Both the position numbers and the translations under genes were made by a program. Under the pieces are notes generated by a model that searched no databases, had not been told where the DNA came from, and saw only the letters and a program-made list of their open reading frames with translations. From the NCBI GenBank assembly GCA_964655995.1, contig CAZZPK010000003.1:1-64000 (forward strand): 64,000 nt of DNA, in the 5' to 3' direction. This DNA is from JACPIA01 sp964655995 (GTDB lineage: Bacteria; Patescibacteriota; Minisyncoccia; Phycocordibacterales; XYD1-FULL-46-19). Shown piece by piece: positions 8,437 to 16,361 of the stretch; positions within the stretch are counted from its first letter, which is position 1; each line of letters opens with the position of its first letter.

Positions 8437-9735
8437 ATGAAAGACTGGTTCCAAACCATTTTGCTGATCGTTTTTGGCGCGGCGCTGGTAATCGGTGTGC
8501 TCGTCTTCTCCGGCATTTTGCCCGGTTTTAGCGGCAATTTCAGCCGCTCCAATGTCCGGCTCGAGCTCTGGGGGACGGTCGACTATGAGGTGATGGAGCC
8601 GGTGATCCGGCAAGTAAACGAGTTGGCTAACAAGCAATTCACCATCGATTATGTGGCCAAGCCGCCAGAGCAGTATGAGAGCGATTTGGTCGAGGCCCTG
8701 GCTCAAGACAGCGGACCGGACCTTATCCTCTTTAGCGACCAGATGATTGTCCGCCATCGCAATAAAGTGATACCGCTTGATGCCAAGACCTATCCTTTGG
8801 CCACCTTTAAAGAGACTTTTGCCGACGGTGCGGAGATTTTTGTGGCGCCGGAGGGGGTGCTGGCTTTGCCGCTTACTATCGACCCCTTGCTCCTTTACTA
8901 CAATCGCGACTTGGTAACGAGTGCCAATATTGTCCGCGTGCCCGAGCGCTGGAGCGAGGTGCTTAATGTGATCGGCGCTTTGACGGCGTTTGGCGACAAT
9001 CGGACGATTAAGCAAAGCGCCATCTCTTTGGGCGAGAGCGGCAATGTGCCTTATGCCAAGGACATTGTCGCTTTGCTCTCGCTGCAGGCCGGCACGCCGC
9101 TTACGGCCTATGACCGCGGCGTGCCGGTAAGCAAACTGGCCGACGCTTACGGCTTTGTGCCGGCGCCGGCCCAAGCGGCGATTGATTTTTACACCCAGTT
9201 TGCAGCGCCAACCAAGACTACTTACACCTGGAGCCGCGCTTTACCCAATGCTCAAGACTTTTTTACCATCGGCACTTTAGCTCTGCATTTGGGCTATGCG
9301 AGCGACCGCCCGCGCCTGGTGGCTAAAAATCCCAATCTAAATTTTGACGCTGCGGTAGTGCCCCAACGCGATCAGTCGAGCCGGCGGCAGACGGTGGGCC
9401 GCTTCCAAGCGGTGGCTTTGGCTCGGGGTACGGATGCGCCGGCGGCGGCGTTAGTCGCCGCCAAGCTCCTGGCCGCGCCGGAGAGTGCGGCGCTCTTGGC
9501 CAGCAGACTCGGAGTGGCGCCGGCCCGCCGCGACTTGCTCGCGGCGGGGGTGGAGAGCGCTTTTGGTACGGTGGTGTATCAGTCGGCGGTGCTGGCTCGG
9601 ACCTGGCTTGACCCCGATCCGGTCCAAAGCACTAGGATCTTTAACAACTTAATTGATGCTGTCGGTACCGGCCGAGTACTCTCCTCGGAGGCGGTGCGTC
9701 GGGCCAGCGACGAATTAGACGTTTTAATGAGATAA
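8437..9735 (+). CDS. Membrane-anchored extracellular solute-binding protein (family 1-like)
   Basis: The 432 residues begin with a membrane anchor (about residues 7-30) rather than a lipobox. The body reads as a periplasmic-binding-protein fold of the sugar-binding type: LELWGTVDYEVMEPVIRQ, DSGPDLILFSD, LPLTIDPLLLYYNRDL, VPERWSEVL. No ABC permease or ATPase is near, and the next four genes encode VirB2-like pilins with which it is nearly contiguous (one base to the next ATG). It may act in cell-surface recognition rather than uptake, but that is inference. Confidence 0.75.
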   Translation: MKDWFQTILLIVFGAALVIGVLVFSGILPGFSGNFSRSNVRLELWGTVDYEVMEPVIRQVNELANKQFTIDYVAKPPEQYESDLVEALAQDSGPDLILFSDQMIVRHRNKVIPLDAKTYPLATFKETFADGAEIFVAPEGVLALPLTIDPLLLYYNRDLVTSANIVRVPERWSEVLNVIGALTAFGDNRTIKQSAISLGESGNVPYAKDIVALLSLQAGTPLTAYDRGVPVSKLADAYGFVPAPAQAAIDFYTQFAAPTKTTYTWSRALPNAQDFFTIGTLALHLGYASDRPRLVAKNPNLNFDAAVVPQRDQSSRRQTVGRFQAVALARGTDAPAAALVAAKLLAAPESAALLASRLGVAPARRDLLAAGVESAFGTVVYQSAVLARTWLDPDPVQSTRIFNNLIDAVGTGRVLSSEAVRRASDELDVLMR

Positions 9736-9736
9736 T

Positions 9737-10096
9737 ATGCGCCCATATTTTATTTTTACTTTCTTGTTTGCCTTGATGGCTCTGCCAACTTTAGCTTTAG
9801 GGGCTGGGCTCGTGCCGTGCGAGGGGATAGAGGATTGCAGTTTTAAAGATTTGTACGATATGGCCGATAAGATTATGCAATTTTTGCTGACCACGGTGGC
9901 CGCGCCTCTGGCAGCGATTGGTTTTATGTGGGCGGGGATTAAAATTGTGATCAATCCGGGCAGTGACACTGCGCGCAAAGAGGCCAAGGAGATTTTTAAA
10001 TACACCCTGATTGGCTTTGTGTTGGCTTTGGGGGCGTATGCTATTGTTAAAGTGATTGCAGATATCTTTATTAAAGAGAGTGTGGTTAATTTATAA
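9737..10096 (+). CDS. VirB2/TrbC-like pilin-type membrane protein 1
   Basis: The 119-residue product has a signal peptide (cleavage likely after ALG near residue 22), a short exported segment with two cysteines (CEGIEDC), and two membrane helices separated by a charged loop (GSDTARKEAKEIFKYT). This arrangement is that of VirB2/TrbC type IV secretion pilin proteins. It starts one base after the solute-binding gene. Three related genes follow, but no VirB4, VirB6 or VirD4 gene is visible in this window. Confidence 0.7.
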   Translation: MRPYFIFTFLFALMALPTLALGAGLVPCEGIEDCSFKDLYDMADKIMQFLLTTVAAPLAAIGFMWAGIKIVINPGSDTARKEAKEIFKYTLIGFVLALGAYAIVKVIADIFIKESVVNL

Positions 10097-10104
10097 TTAA
10101 TTTT

Positions 10105-10827
10105 ATGAAATATTTAGCTTTAATTTTATTTAGCTCCATTTTGTTTTTTGGTTTAACCGGTGGACCAGCTTATGCCAATACTCAAAATAGTGGTGGATCT
10201 AATACCCAAAACAGCGGAGGTCCGCAATCTATCACATTCCAAATCGACAATCCGAGCACGGTCGACAACGTCCAAGATTTACTCGAGGCGCTCCTTAATT
10301 TGGCGGTACAGGTGGGCGTGCCGATCCTGGTTATTGCTATCATTTACGTCGGCTTCCTCTTTGTTCAGGCGCAGGGCAATGAGACTAAATTGGCCGATGC
10401 TAAAAAAGCCTTTTTTTGGACGGTTATCGGCGCGGCGATAGTGCTTGGCGCCTTTGTTATCTCCACCGCGATACAAAATACTGTTGATCAATTAACGCCG
10501 ACTAGTCTTTTGGTGCCGATAGCTTATGCCGCCGGTACCGGTGACACTTTTGGCAGTCTAGTTAACAAAGTGGTTAACGGGATTTTTGATCCGCTGGTCG
10601 GGTTTATTATCGGTTTAGCTCTGCTTTACTTCCTCTGGGGTTTGTCCAAATTTGTTTTAAACAGCGGCGACGAGGGAGCCGTTAAAGAGGCCAAACAGAT
10701 GATGGTTTGGGGGGTGATTGCGCTCTTTGTGATGGTCTCGGTGTGGGGGCTGGTTAACATCTTAACCGGGACCTTTTTTGCCGGCGGGCTACCCACAGAG
10801 GCCCCTTTACCCAAGTTTCAGCAGTAG
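10105..10827 (+). CDS. Two-domain VirB2-like pilin protein
   Basis: The 240 residues contain a signal peptide (cleavage near PAYA, residue 24), a QNSGG-rich segment, and two successive copies of the helix-loop-helix pilin unit: one at about residues 60-125 (loop QGNETKLADAKKAF) and one at about 150-230 (loop GDEGAVKEAKQMMVW). Between them sits LVPIAYAAGTG, whose AYA resembles a signal peptidase I site after a membrane helix. The gene could encode a polyprotein cut into two pilins, or a genuine fusion. Its second unit is closest to the gene at 11261. Confidence 0.7.
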   Translation: MKYLALILFSSILFFGLTGGPAYANTQNSGGSNTQNSGGPQSITFQIDNPSTVDNVQDLLEALLNLAVQVGVPILVIAIIYVGFLFVQAQGNETKLADAKKAFFWTVIGAAIVLGAFVISTAIQNTVDQLTPTSLLVPIAYAAGTGDTFGSLVNKVVNGIFDPLVGFIIGLALLYFLWGLSKFVLNSGDEGAVKEAKQMMVWGVIALFVMVSVWGLVNILTGTFFAGGLPTEAPLPKFQQ

Positions 10828-10901
10828 TATAATAAAGTTAAAGCAAACGGTCGTGCTTTGCTTAGGTTATTATTAAAAAATTAACAGTTAATTCATAGTT
10901 T

Positions 10902-11255
10902 ATGCTTAAAAAAGTTTTAGCGGGAGGATCGGTAGCCCTTTTGCCGATGTTGGTATTTGCACAATCGACTGATTTGGGCTATTTCACTGATTTAGTTGAA
11001 AACATTCAAGAGATTGTCAATGGGATTATCCCAATTGTCATTGGTTTGGCGGTTATCTACTTTATCTACGGCCTGATCTCTTACATGATGGCCGACGATG
11101 ACGATAAAAAGAAAGCTGCTCGCAGTGTGATGCTTTACGGAGTAATTGCCATTGCAGTGATGGTCTCCATTTGGGGCTTAGTTAATCTGCTCCAGGATAT
11201 TTTTGGTATTGACAGTAATGCCAACATCAATATCCCAACCGTTCCTACTAATTAG
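10902..11255 (+). CDS. VirB2-like pilin-type membrane protein 3
   Basis: A 117-residue protein with a clear signal peptide (MLKKVLAGGS..., cleavage after VFA near residue 20), then two membrane helices around the charged loop MADDDDKKKAARSVM. The closing helix VIAIAVMVSIWGLVNLL matches that of the neighbouring pilin proteins. The C-terminus (DSNANINIPTVPTN) would face outside. A TATAAT-like sequence occurs at about 10829-10834, but the actual transcript start is uncertain. It overlaps neither neighbour and keeps the same codon style. Confidence 0.7.
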   Translation: MLKKVLAGGSVALLPMLVFAQSTDLGYFTDLVENIQEIVNGIIPIVIGLAVIYFIYGLISYMMADDDDKKKAARSVMLYGVIAIAVMVSIWGLVNLLQDIFGIDSNANINIPTVPTN

Positions 11256-11260
11256 TCGCA

Positions 11261-11512
11261 ATGACTTTTACCGAGATACCGTTACTGGAGAGCATTAAGG
11301 CGCATATCCTTAATCCGCTCATTACCTTACTCTTTGCCGCGGCGTTACTCTACTTTCTCTGGGGCGTCTTCCAAATGATCCGCGGGGGAGACAGCGAGGA
11401 CGCCAGGGCGCTGGGCCGTGAGCATATGATTTGGGGAGTAATCGGACTCTTTGTGATGGTGGCAGTGTACGGGATCTTGCAAATTGTTTGCAACACGATC
11501 GGTTGTAATTAG
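11261..11512 (+). CDS. VirB2-like pilin-type membrane protein 4 (no signal peptide)
   Basis: An 83-residue version of the same unit: two membrane helices (LITLLFAAALLYFLWGVF and IWGVIGLFVMVAVYGILQIV) around the loop RGGDSEDARALGREH. Unlike the other three it has no signal peptide, so it would insert by its first helix. It ends with a Cys-containing tail (CNTIGCN). It starts five bases after the previous gene and is followed by a strong hairpin terminator, which closes the cluster. Confidence 0.7.
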   Translation: MTFTEIPLLESIKAHILNPLITLLFAAALLYFLWGVFQMIRGGDSEDARALGREHMIWGVIGLFVMVAVYGILQIVCNTIGCN

Positions 11513-11537
11513 CTGAGGATCTAAAGCATTAAAAAAG

Positions 11538-11572
11538 AAAGAGCGAGAGGGCAATTGCCCGCCTCGCTCTTT
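11538..11572. terminator. Bidirectional terminator closing the pilin cluster
   Basis: AAAGAGCGAG pairs with CTCGCTCTTT around a 15-base loop. A-run on the left and T-run on the right allow termination from both the pilin cluster (+) and the SPFH operon (-). Confidence 0.8.
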
Positions 11573-11585
11573 GGTTTGAAATTGA

Positions 11586-12278
11586 CTACCAGGTGATTTC
11601 TCCTTTCACCTCCCTTCCGGTTTTGCTCCTAAACTGGAGCCATTTACCTTTTCCTTTTCCAGCTTCCGACCAGATCCAGTCGGCCTCTTCAGCTGGCCAG
11701 CTGGCTGTGACGTCGGTGTGATACGGGATGAGTATCTTTTGACTCAACCCGGTTGCCGGCACCGTTATCTCTTTTCTTACCGCCTCTTCTGGAGGTGGGA
11801 CAGGGGACAATTTGACATCGGCCCCACTCACCATCCCACTGACCGCTTCAGTAGCTTTGCCGCCAAAGTCTTGGTAAAGCTCAAAAACAATCGCTCCGAC
11901 CAAGACCAAAGTTGCAAGACGAGAAAGGGCTGTCTTGGTGGCTTTGCTTGATTCCTCTCGGAAGAGAAGAAAACGAACTGTGATCCACAAGATGATGCCG
12001 GATATTAGCACTCGATGTCCGGCAAAGGCATCTATACCTTTACCAGGATCAGCTGCTGTACCCCAGAACCATCCCCACACTGCTGGAGCGAGGAGATAGA
12101 GCATCAAGACAAATAGTGCGCCGGCGCCGATCAATTTGGCTAAATCTTTTGTCGCCAATCCCCACAGGGTTTTGGCACCGGATTTGATTGAGCCGGAGGT
12201 TAAAAAGGCATCAACTCCGGCAGCACCGATCAAGCCAGTGGCGACTAAAGCCACCACAATGCCCAAAATCACGGTCAT
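11586..12278 (-). CDS. Multi-span membrane protein, partner of the SPFH protein
   Basis: I do not recognise this 230-residue protein. About four membrane helices occupy residues 1-130 (the second and third include GAGALFVLMLYLLAPAVWG and VLISGIILWITVRFLLF); the last 70 residues form a soluble domain with two Trp-rich strands (SWPAEEADWIWSEAGKGKG). Its ATG overlaps the stop of the SPFH gene as TAATG, so translation is coupled and the two proteins probably work together. Pairing of a stomatin-like protein with a small membrane partner recalls the NfeD arrangement, but I see no NfeD homology. Confidence 0.65.
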   Translation of the reverse strand: MTVILGIVVALVATGLIGAAGVDAFLTSGSIKSGAKTLWGLATKDLAKLIGAGALFVLMLYLLAPAVWGWFWGTAADPGKGIDAFAGHRVLISGIILWITVRFLLFREESSKATKTALSRLATLVLVGAIVFELYQDFGGKATEAVSGMVSGADVKLSPVPPPEEAVRKEITVPATGLSQKILIPYHTDVTASWPAEEADWIWSEAGKGKGKWLQFRSKTGREVKGEITW

Positions 12279-13297
12279 TACTTGTCTCCTTTTCTGAGGC
12301 CGGCGATCGCGGCCAGAATGTCAGATCCAACAACGATGTTACTTGGTCCCTGGGCCATGGCGCGAGCGGTGTCATTGTTAACGATTAGCTCGCCAATCTC
12401 GCCGTGCTTTTTAATCATCTCGGCACGGATGTCGATCGAGGCACTCTCACCCTCGGCTGCTTTGATCTGAGCCTGCTTGTTTTGCTCGGCCACATAGATC
12501 TTGGTCGAGGCTTGGATGAAGTCCCGAGCCAAATCGCTGGCTGGGGCGATCGAAACGATGCCGATATCAGATATTTCGATACCGAATTCATCTTTAATTT
12601 TTCGAATCACCCCTAACCCAGTTAACCAACTTTGGAACTCGCGTTCCTCGGAGGGTGTTTCCTCGTTGTCGATTTTACGGCCTTTGGTTAAGTTTTCGTA
12701 AGACCGATCGCCAATATACTCACGGCCACCTTGTCCAATGCGGGCGTTTACTGCTTCGAGCCAATGTTGTACCATAAAGATCGTCTTATATGGATTAACA
12801 CTCCTCGCTTTGAAGGTGTAAGTCACATTCAAAGGAATCTGCTCGTTGGTCTCGGCCGCCGGTATCGTGACGACGTAGACATCGTCACGGACAAGAACAG
12901 ATTTAACCGTCTTTTCGACTGGGACGGCGACATAAACTACTTGTCCACCCTCTTGTCGTTGTTCATACGAGGCCCACTTTTGATTCTTCTCATGGACCTT
13001 GTAGAAAGGTGCAATACCAACCCAATAAATACCCCAACGACGAGCGAGCCAAGGCAAATCTGCCTCGCCTTCGACCACGTCACGAGTAATTGGGTCGATG
13101 TGGTGTCCTCGTAGAGACATTAAAGTCTCAACGTAAGAATCACCCCGTACCACCAACTTGGCCTCACCCTCGGGTACGAAGGTGAAAAACAAATCTTTTT
13201 TCGCCAGATGGTAAATTCCCAGTGCGATGGCGACAACTACCAAGCCGATGGTGCCAATGATGGCACCAATTCCCATTCCCAACATAAATCCTTCCAT
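12278..13297 (-). CDS. SPFH/Band 7 (stomatin-like) membrane protein
   Basis: A 339-residue protein with one N-terminal membrane helix (about residues 6-30) followed by an SPFH domain: VPEGEAKLVVRGDSY, then VVTIPAAETNEQIPLNVTYTFKARSVNPYK, and a helical end rich in Ala, Glu and Lys (EQNKQAQIKAAEGESA). Such proteins form membrane-scaffolding oligomers. A GTG lies one codon upstream at 13300, but ATG 13297 is better spaced (five bases) from the AGGAGG Shine-Dalgarno. It belongs to the leader-plus-SD class of genes and starts an operon with the gene at 11586. Confidence 0.8.
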   Translation of the reverse strand: MEGFMLGMGIGAIIGTIGLVVVAIALGIYHLAKKDLFFTFVPEGEAKLVVRGDSYVETLMSLRGHHIDPITRDVVEGEADLPWLARRWGIYWVGIAPFYKVHEKNQKWASYEQRQEGGQVVYVAVPVEKTVKSVLVRDDVYVVTIPAAETNEQIPLNVTYTFKARSVNPYKTIFMVQHWLEAVNARIGQGGREYIGDRSYENLTKGRKIDNEETPSEEREFQSWLTGLGVIRKIKDEFGIEISDIGIVSIAPASDLARDFIQASTKIYVAEQNKQAQIKAAEGESASIDIRAEMIKKHGEIGELIVNNDTARAMAQGPSNIVVGSDILAAIAGLRKGDK

Positions 13298-13391
13298 CAC
13301 AACCTCCTCTCCCCGATAGGGGATTTGTAGTCAATTCAAATGTCAAAAGTCGCAAAACAATGGGTTCTACGACCGTCCTTTTCTACCCTCT

Positions 13392-13421
13392 ATTATAGCA
13401 TAACAGACCCTATAATGTCAA
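13392..13421 (-). promoter_or_regulatory. Strong promoter of the SPFH operon
   Basis: On the minus strand TTGACA (complement of 13416-13421) and TATAAT (complement of 13392-13397) are separated by 18 bases. The leader to the ATG is about 90 bases. The -35 box directly abuts the palindromic repeat at 13422. Confidence 0.8.
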
Positions 13422-13459
13422 GTGGCTGCGCCACGTGAACACGTAGTGTTTTTACGTGG
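13422..13459 (-). repeat. tRNA-3'-end palindromic repeat, copy 1
   Basis: A 38-base element identical to copy 2 at 13560. Read on the minus strand it begins with CCACGTAAAAACAC, so its first three bases supply the CCA tail of tRNA-Leu(TAG). It folds as two hairpins: CACGTA/TACGTG, then ACGTGGC-GCA-GCCAC. It lies between the tRNA and the -35 box of the SPFH promoter and could serve as a tRNA processing or termination element. Confidence 0.8.
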
Positions 13460-13541
13460 TGCTGGGGAGAGGACTTGAACCTCCATGGGTTACCCCGCTT
13501 GCTCCTAAGGCAAGTGCGTCTGCCAATTTCGCCACCCCAGC
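13457..13541 (-). tRNA. tRNA-Leu (anticodon TAG)
   Basis: Class II tRNA with acceptor GCTGGGG/CCCCAGC, anticodon stem CTTGC/GCAAG around loop CTTAGGA, long variable arm and T-loop TTCAAGT. The CCA end is encoded and is shared with the start of the palindromic repeat. Confidence 0.95.
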
Positions 13542-13559
13542 ATGTTAAATTTTATTCAC

Positions 13560-13597
13560 GTGGCTGCGCCACGTGAACACGTAGTGTTTTTACGTGG
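13560..13597 (-). repeat. tRNA-3'-end palindromic repeat, copy 2
   Basis: Identical over 38 bases to copy 1 and again fused to a tRNA 3' end, here tRNA-Lys, whose CCA it supplies. The second hairpin is extended by TTCACGTG/CACGTGAA pairing. A third, diverged copy follows tRNA-Leu(CAA) at 29139. Confidence 0.8.
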
Positions 13598-13670
13598 TGC
13601 CCCGTGTTGGATTCGAACCAACGACCGTTCGCTTAAGAGGCGACTGCTCTACCAGCTGAGCTAACAGGGC
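13595..13670 (-). tRNA. tRNA-Lys (anticodon CTT)
   Basis: Acceptor GCCCTGT pairs with ACGGGGC; the anticodon loop is CTCTTAA; T-arm GTTGG-TTCGAAT-CCAAC. The outermost anticodon-stem pair is a G-A mismatch. CCA is encoded and overlaps the palindromic repeat. Confidence 0.93.
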
Positions 13671-13691
13671 GTATTACCGATTTATTCGGTG

Positions 13692-13773
13692 TGCCCGGGG
13701 TGGGAATCGAACCCACATCCCTTGCGAGACACGATTTTAAGTCGTGCGCGTATACCTATTCCGCCACCCGGGC
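13692..13773 (-). tRNA. tRNA-Leu (anticodon TAA)
   Basis: Acceptor GCCCGGG/CCCGGGC, anticodon stem CACGA/TCGTG with loop CTTAAAA, class II variable arm. The genome gives CAC rather than CCA after the discriminator, so CCA must be added enzymatically. The 162 bases between this gene and tRNA-Cys hold no gene; a hairpin AAAGCGTAT/ATACGCTTT lies near 13910-13930. Confidence 0.95.
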
Positions 13774-13935
13774 AAATATAAATGAACAGCAATATCGGGC
13801 GATGAATCTGCCACAACTCTCGTCTTCCCGTCGGTCGACTCGGTCGCGGCCCCAGCTCACGGCCTCGCCTGCTGGCTCGGCATCGTTCCGCTTTTCGCTT
13901 CCCGACAAAAGCGTATCAATACGCTTTCTCCCGTG

Positions 13936-14007
13936 AGGCACGGGCGGGAATCGAACCCGCGCATGGCGGTTTTGCAGACCGCAGTGTTACCACTTCACCA
14001 CCGTGCC
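13936..14007 (-). tRNA. tRNA-Cys (anticodon GCA)
   Basis: Acceptor GGCACGG/CCGTGCC, anticodon stem GCGGT/ACCGC around CTGCAAA, T-loop TTCGATT, discriminator T as usual for tRNA-Cys. CCA is not encoded. It lies three bases from the 3' end of rbfA on the same strand. Confidence 0.95.
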
Positions 14008-14010
14008 TTA

Positions 14011-14301
14011 TTATAGTTTGATATTCGGATCGAGCGCAACCTCAAAGTGCGGCAGGGTCCGGAGACGCACCCGCTTGCCCACATGCTCGCGCAAGTCACT
14101 TAATTGCCGGTTACAAAACTCAAGTGCCTGCATACTAGCACTCTCCGGCAATACCGAGATGTAAATGGTCGCATTTTTGCCGTCCGGTGAGACGTCGGCG
14201 TCGGTCACAGTGACTAGCGACTCGCGGCCGCTTACTCGCGCTAAAAATTCAGCGCTGGCGGCCATAATCGCTTGGGTGCGTTTGTCTGGTCCCGTACTCA
14301 T
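14011..14301 (-). CDS. rbfA: Ribosome-binding factor A
   Basis: Assists maturation of the 30S subunit and 16S rRNA 5' end. The 96-residue product has the single KH-type fold of RbfA: an N-terminal helix with FLARVSG, the strand SLVTVTDADVSPDGKNATIYISVLP and the closing LRTLPHFEVALD. It directly follows infB (six bases apart), the common bacterial order. It is slightly shorter than typical (115-130), lacking the C-terminal extension. Confidence 0.9.
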   Translation of the reverse strand: MSTGPDKRTQAIMAASAEFLARVSGRESLVTVTDADVSPDGKNATIYISVLPESASMQALEFCNRQLSDLREHVGKRVRLRTLPHFEVALDPNIKL

Positions 14302-14307
14302 TATGCC

Positions 14308-15828
14308 TTATTCTGCCACTTTTTCCACGCTGTCAAAAACCTCAATCGTGTCGCCGGCGGCCAAGGCAATGCGCGACTCGATCATCGAGCCAAATTGATT
14401 GCCCTCGGCCACCTCGGTCGCTTTGGCTTTTTGTTGCTCGAGCTCCACAATGCGTCCGCGCCCGATCTCAAAGTCGCGGCGCAAAATTTTAATTTCCCGG
14501 CCGCGCAAGATTTTGCCGCTAAGCACGCTGCCGCCGGCAATTTGGCGATCGCGAGTTTTGCCAAAGAGTTTTAAAATTTTAGCTTTGCCCACCGTCTCCT
14601 CCACCAGGACGCGCGGCCGACGGCCAGCCAGGATCTCGGCCAAGCGCTCAGTCAGCTTGTAAATAATGTCAAAGGTTTCAATCGGCAAATTAAATTTTTC
14701 GGCCAAGTCTTTGGCGCCCTTCTCGACTTTAACTCTAAAGCCCAGGATCAGGGAGTCGGCCGAGGCGCTGGCTAGCTTAAGGTCATTCTCATTAATCGGT
14801 CCGATGCCGGTAGCCAAAATTTTAAGCTCAAGCGGCGGCTTGACTTGGGCACGGACCGCTTTAATCAGGGCCTCAAGTGAGCCGGCCACATCGGCCTTGA
14901 GGATAATCGGCACAATTGTCGCGCCATCGCTTGCGGCGCCATTTTCCGCCGCGGCGGGACGGCCGGGTTCATTTTCTTGCACCGCTTTCTCGGCTGCTTT
15001 TTTGTCGCTAAAGCCGGTAAAGGTCGCGCCCACCGGTGGCAGCTCGCTAAAGCCAAAAGCTTTGACCGGCGCGGAGAAGGTAAAGCTTTTGCCCGTCACG
15101 CCATTATGATCATCCAATTTTTTAATCTTAGTTAAGGTTTTGCCCGCCACTATAAAATCGCCAACGTTTAGCGTCCCGTTTTTGATTACTAAAGTGGCGG
15201 TGCCGCCGCTTTTGGCGTCCAGATGCGCCTCGAGCACAAAGCCGCTGGCCGACGCATTTCGGGCTCCTTTTAAATCAGCCAAGTCGGCAACCAGTAAAAT
15301 CAGATCGAGCAGTTCCGAAACGCCGGTACCCGCTTTGGCCGAAATTTCAGCCACCGGCACTTGGCCGCCGTAGCCCTCGACGTAAACCTCCTTCTCGGCC
15401 AATTCTTGTTTTACTTTTTCGGCATTGGCGCCGGGGCGGTCGATTTTGTTAATCGCCACCAAGTAGGGGACGCCGGCCGCCTTGATCGATTTGATCGCTT
15501 CCACCGTTTGGGCTTTGACGCCCTCCTCGGCCGAGACGATTAGTACCGCGATGTCGGAGATCAAGGCGCCGCGGGTGCGCATCAGCTCAAAGGCCTCATG
15601 TCCCGGCGTATCCAAAAAAGTGATCAATTCCTCTTTCCCTTCCGCGGTTTTGTGTTTAACCTCGTAGGCGCTGATGTGCTGGGTGATGCCGCCGGATTCG
15701 CCAGCCACCACATTGGTTTTGCGGATATAGTCAAGGAGCGTCGACTTGCCATGGTCAATATGGCCGACGATCACCACCACGGGCGGGCGTTTTTCCATCA
15801 CCTCAGTTTTGGGCGCGTTTTTAGTCAT
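14308..15828 (-). CDS. infB: Translation initiation factor IF-2 (short form)
   Basis: GTPase that brings initiator tRNA to the 30S subunit. The 506-residue protein starts almost directly at the G domain: P-loop GHIDHGKST at 22-30, DTPGHE at 73-78, NKID at 127-130, followed by the beta-barrel and the C-terminal fMet-tRNA-binding domain (GKAKILKLFGKTRDRQ, KILRGREIKILRRDFEIGRG). The long N-terminal region present in most bacteria is absent. The GHIDHGKS variant replaces the usual GHVDHGKT. Operon with rbfA. Confidence 0.95.
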   Translation of the reverse strand: MTKNAPKTEVMEKRPPVVVIVGHIDHGKSTLLDYIRKTNVVAGESGGITQHISAYEVKHKTAEGKEELITFLDTPGHEAFELMRTRGALISDIAVLIVSAEEGVKAQTVEAIKSIKAAGVPYLVAINKIDRPGANAEKVKQELAEKEVYVEGYGGQVPVAEISAKAGTGVSELLDLILLVADLADLKGARNASASGFVLEAHLDAKSGGTATLVIKNGTLNVGDFIVAGKTLTKIKKLDDHNGVTGKSFTFSAPVKAFGFSELPPVGATFTGFSDKKAAEKAVQENEPGRPAAAENGAASDGATIVPIILKADVAGSLEALIKAVRAQVKPPLELKILATGIGPINENDLKLASASADSLILGFRVKVEKGAKDLAEKFNLPIETFDIIYKLTERLAEILAGRRPRVLVEETVGKAKILKLFGKTRDRQIAGGSVLSGKILRGREIKILRRDFEIGRGRIVELEQQKAKATEVAEGNQFGSMIESRIALAAGDTIEVFDSVEKVAE

Positions 15829-15874
15829 ACTTAACGCTCCCTACAGTACCATTTTTAGCCTTAAAGGTAAAGGA

Positions 15875-16333
15875 TTATTTTTGGGCGAGCTTAATTGCCT
15901 CGCGCTCTTCGTCGGTAAGTTCGTACTCGGAGGCGTAGCTTTGCACCGGTTTACCGTAAACGCCCACTTTGTCGCGCGAGTAAATACTCGAGATCACCAC
16001 GCCGTCGCCGTCCTCGTTAATGAGCGCGGTGGTAAAGCTCTGATTCCCGCCCTCGCCGCGGAAAGGGTTGTAGCGTAGCGTGTGCACTTTTTGGACACTT
16101 TTTTTGAGGCGGCGATTAATGTCGGCCAAGTCTTGATTGATGCGCTCATGCCGCGCCTCAAAGTCGTCGATGGCCCGGCCGATGGCGATCATCACCTCCT
16201 CCAAGTCACTCGCTTTTTTGCCGCGCCACCAGCGGCCGAGCCGATGCTCCAAATAACCGATCCAAAGCGCTAAAATCAAAATGATTAAAACTAAAGCGTA
16301 AATTAAAATGTAGGGCCCCTCTAGTGGTAACAT
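15875..16333 (-). CDS. DUF4446 family membrane-anchored protein
   Basis: The 152-residue product matches the DUF4446 pattern: a short periplasmic start, one membrane helix (about residues 9-29), a coiled-coil stretch (FEARHERINQDLADINRRLKK) and the C-terminal block LRYNPFRGEGGNQSFTTALI. Function is unknown; some members sit near cell-division genes. The frame is open further upstream to 16699, but that part is antisense to the cysteine desulfurase. ATG 16333 is supported by a TATAAT -10 ending seven bases before it (complement of 16341-16346). Confidence 0.85.
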   Translation of the reverse strand: MLPLEGPYILIYALVLIILILALWIGYLEHRLGRWWRGKKASDLEEVMIAIGRAIDDFEARHERINQDLADINRRLKKSVQKVHTLRYNPFRGEGGNQSFTTALINEDGDGVVISSIYSRDKVGVYGKPVQSYASEYELTDEEREAIKLAQK

Positions 16334-16340
16334 GCCAACT

Positions 16341-16355
16341 ATTATACTATATAAT
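16341..16355. promoter_or_regulatory. Divergent, adjacent leaderless -10 boxes
   Basis: TATAAT on the minus strand (16341-16346) serves DUF4446 (ATG 16333), and TATAAT on the plus strand (16350-16355) serves the cysteine desulfurase (ATG 16362). Only three bases separate the boxes, so each promoter's -35 region lies inside the other gene. Confidence 0.7.
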
Positions 16356-16361
16356 GCCAAG

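Noticed and set aside
9737..11512. Type IV pili (PilA-type) or a complete type IV secretion system
   Set aside because: No prepilin peptidase motif (G-F-T-L-x-E) is present in the pilin genes, and no VirB4/VirD4-type ATPase is in the window; only VirB2-like subunits can be claimed.
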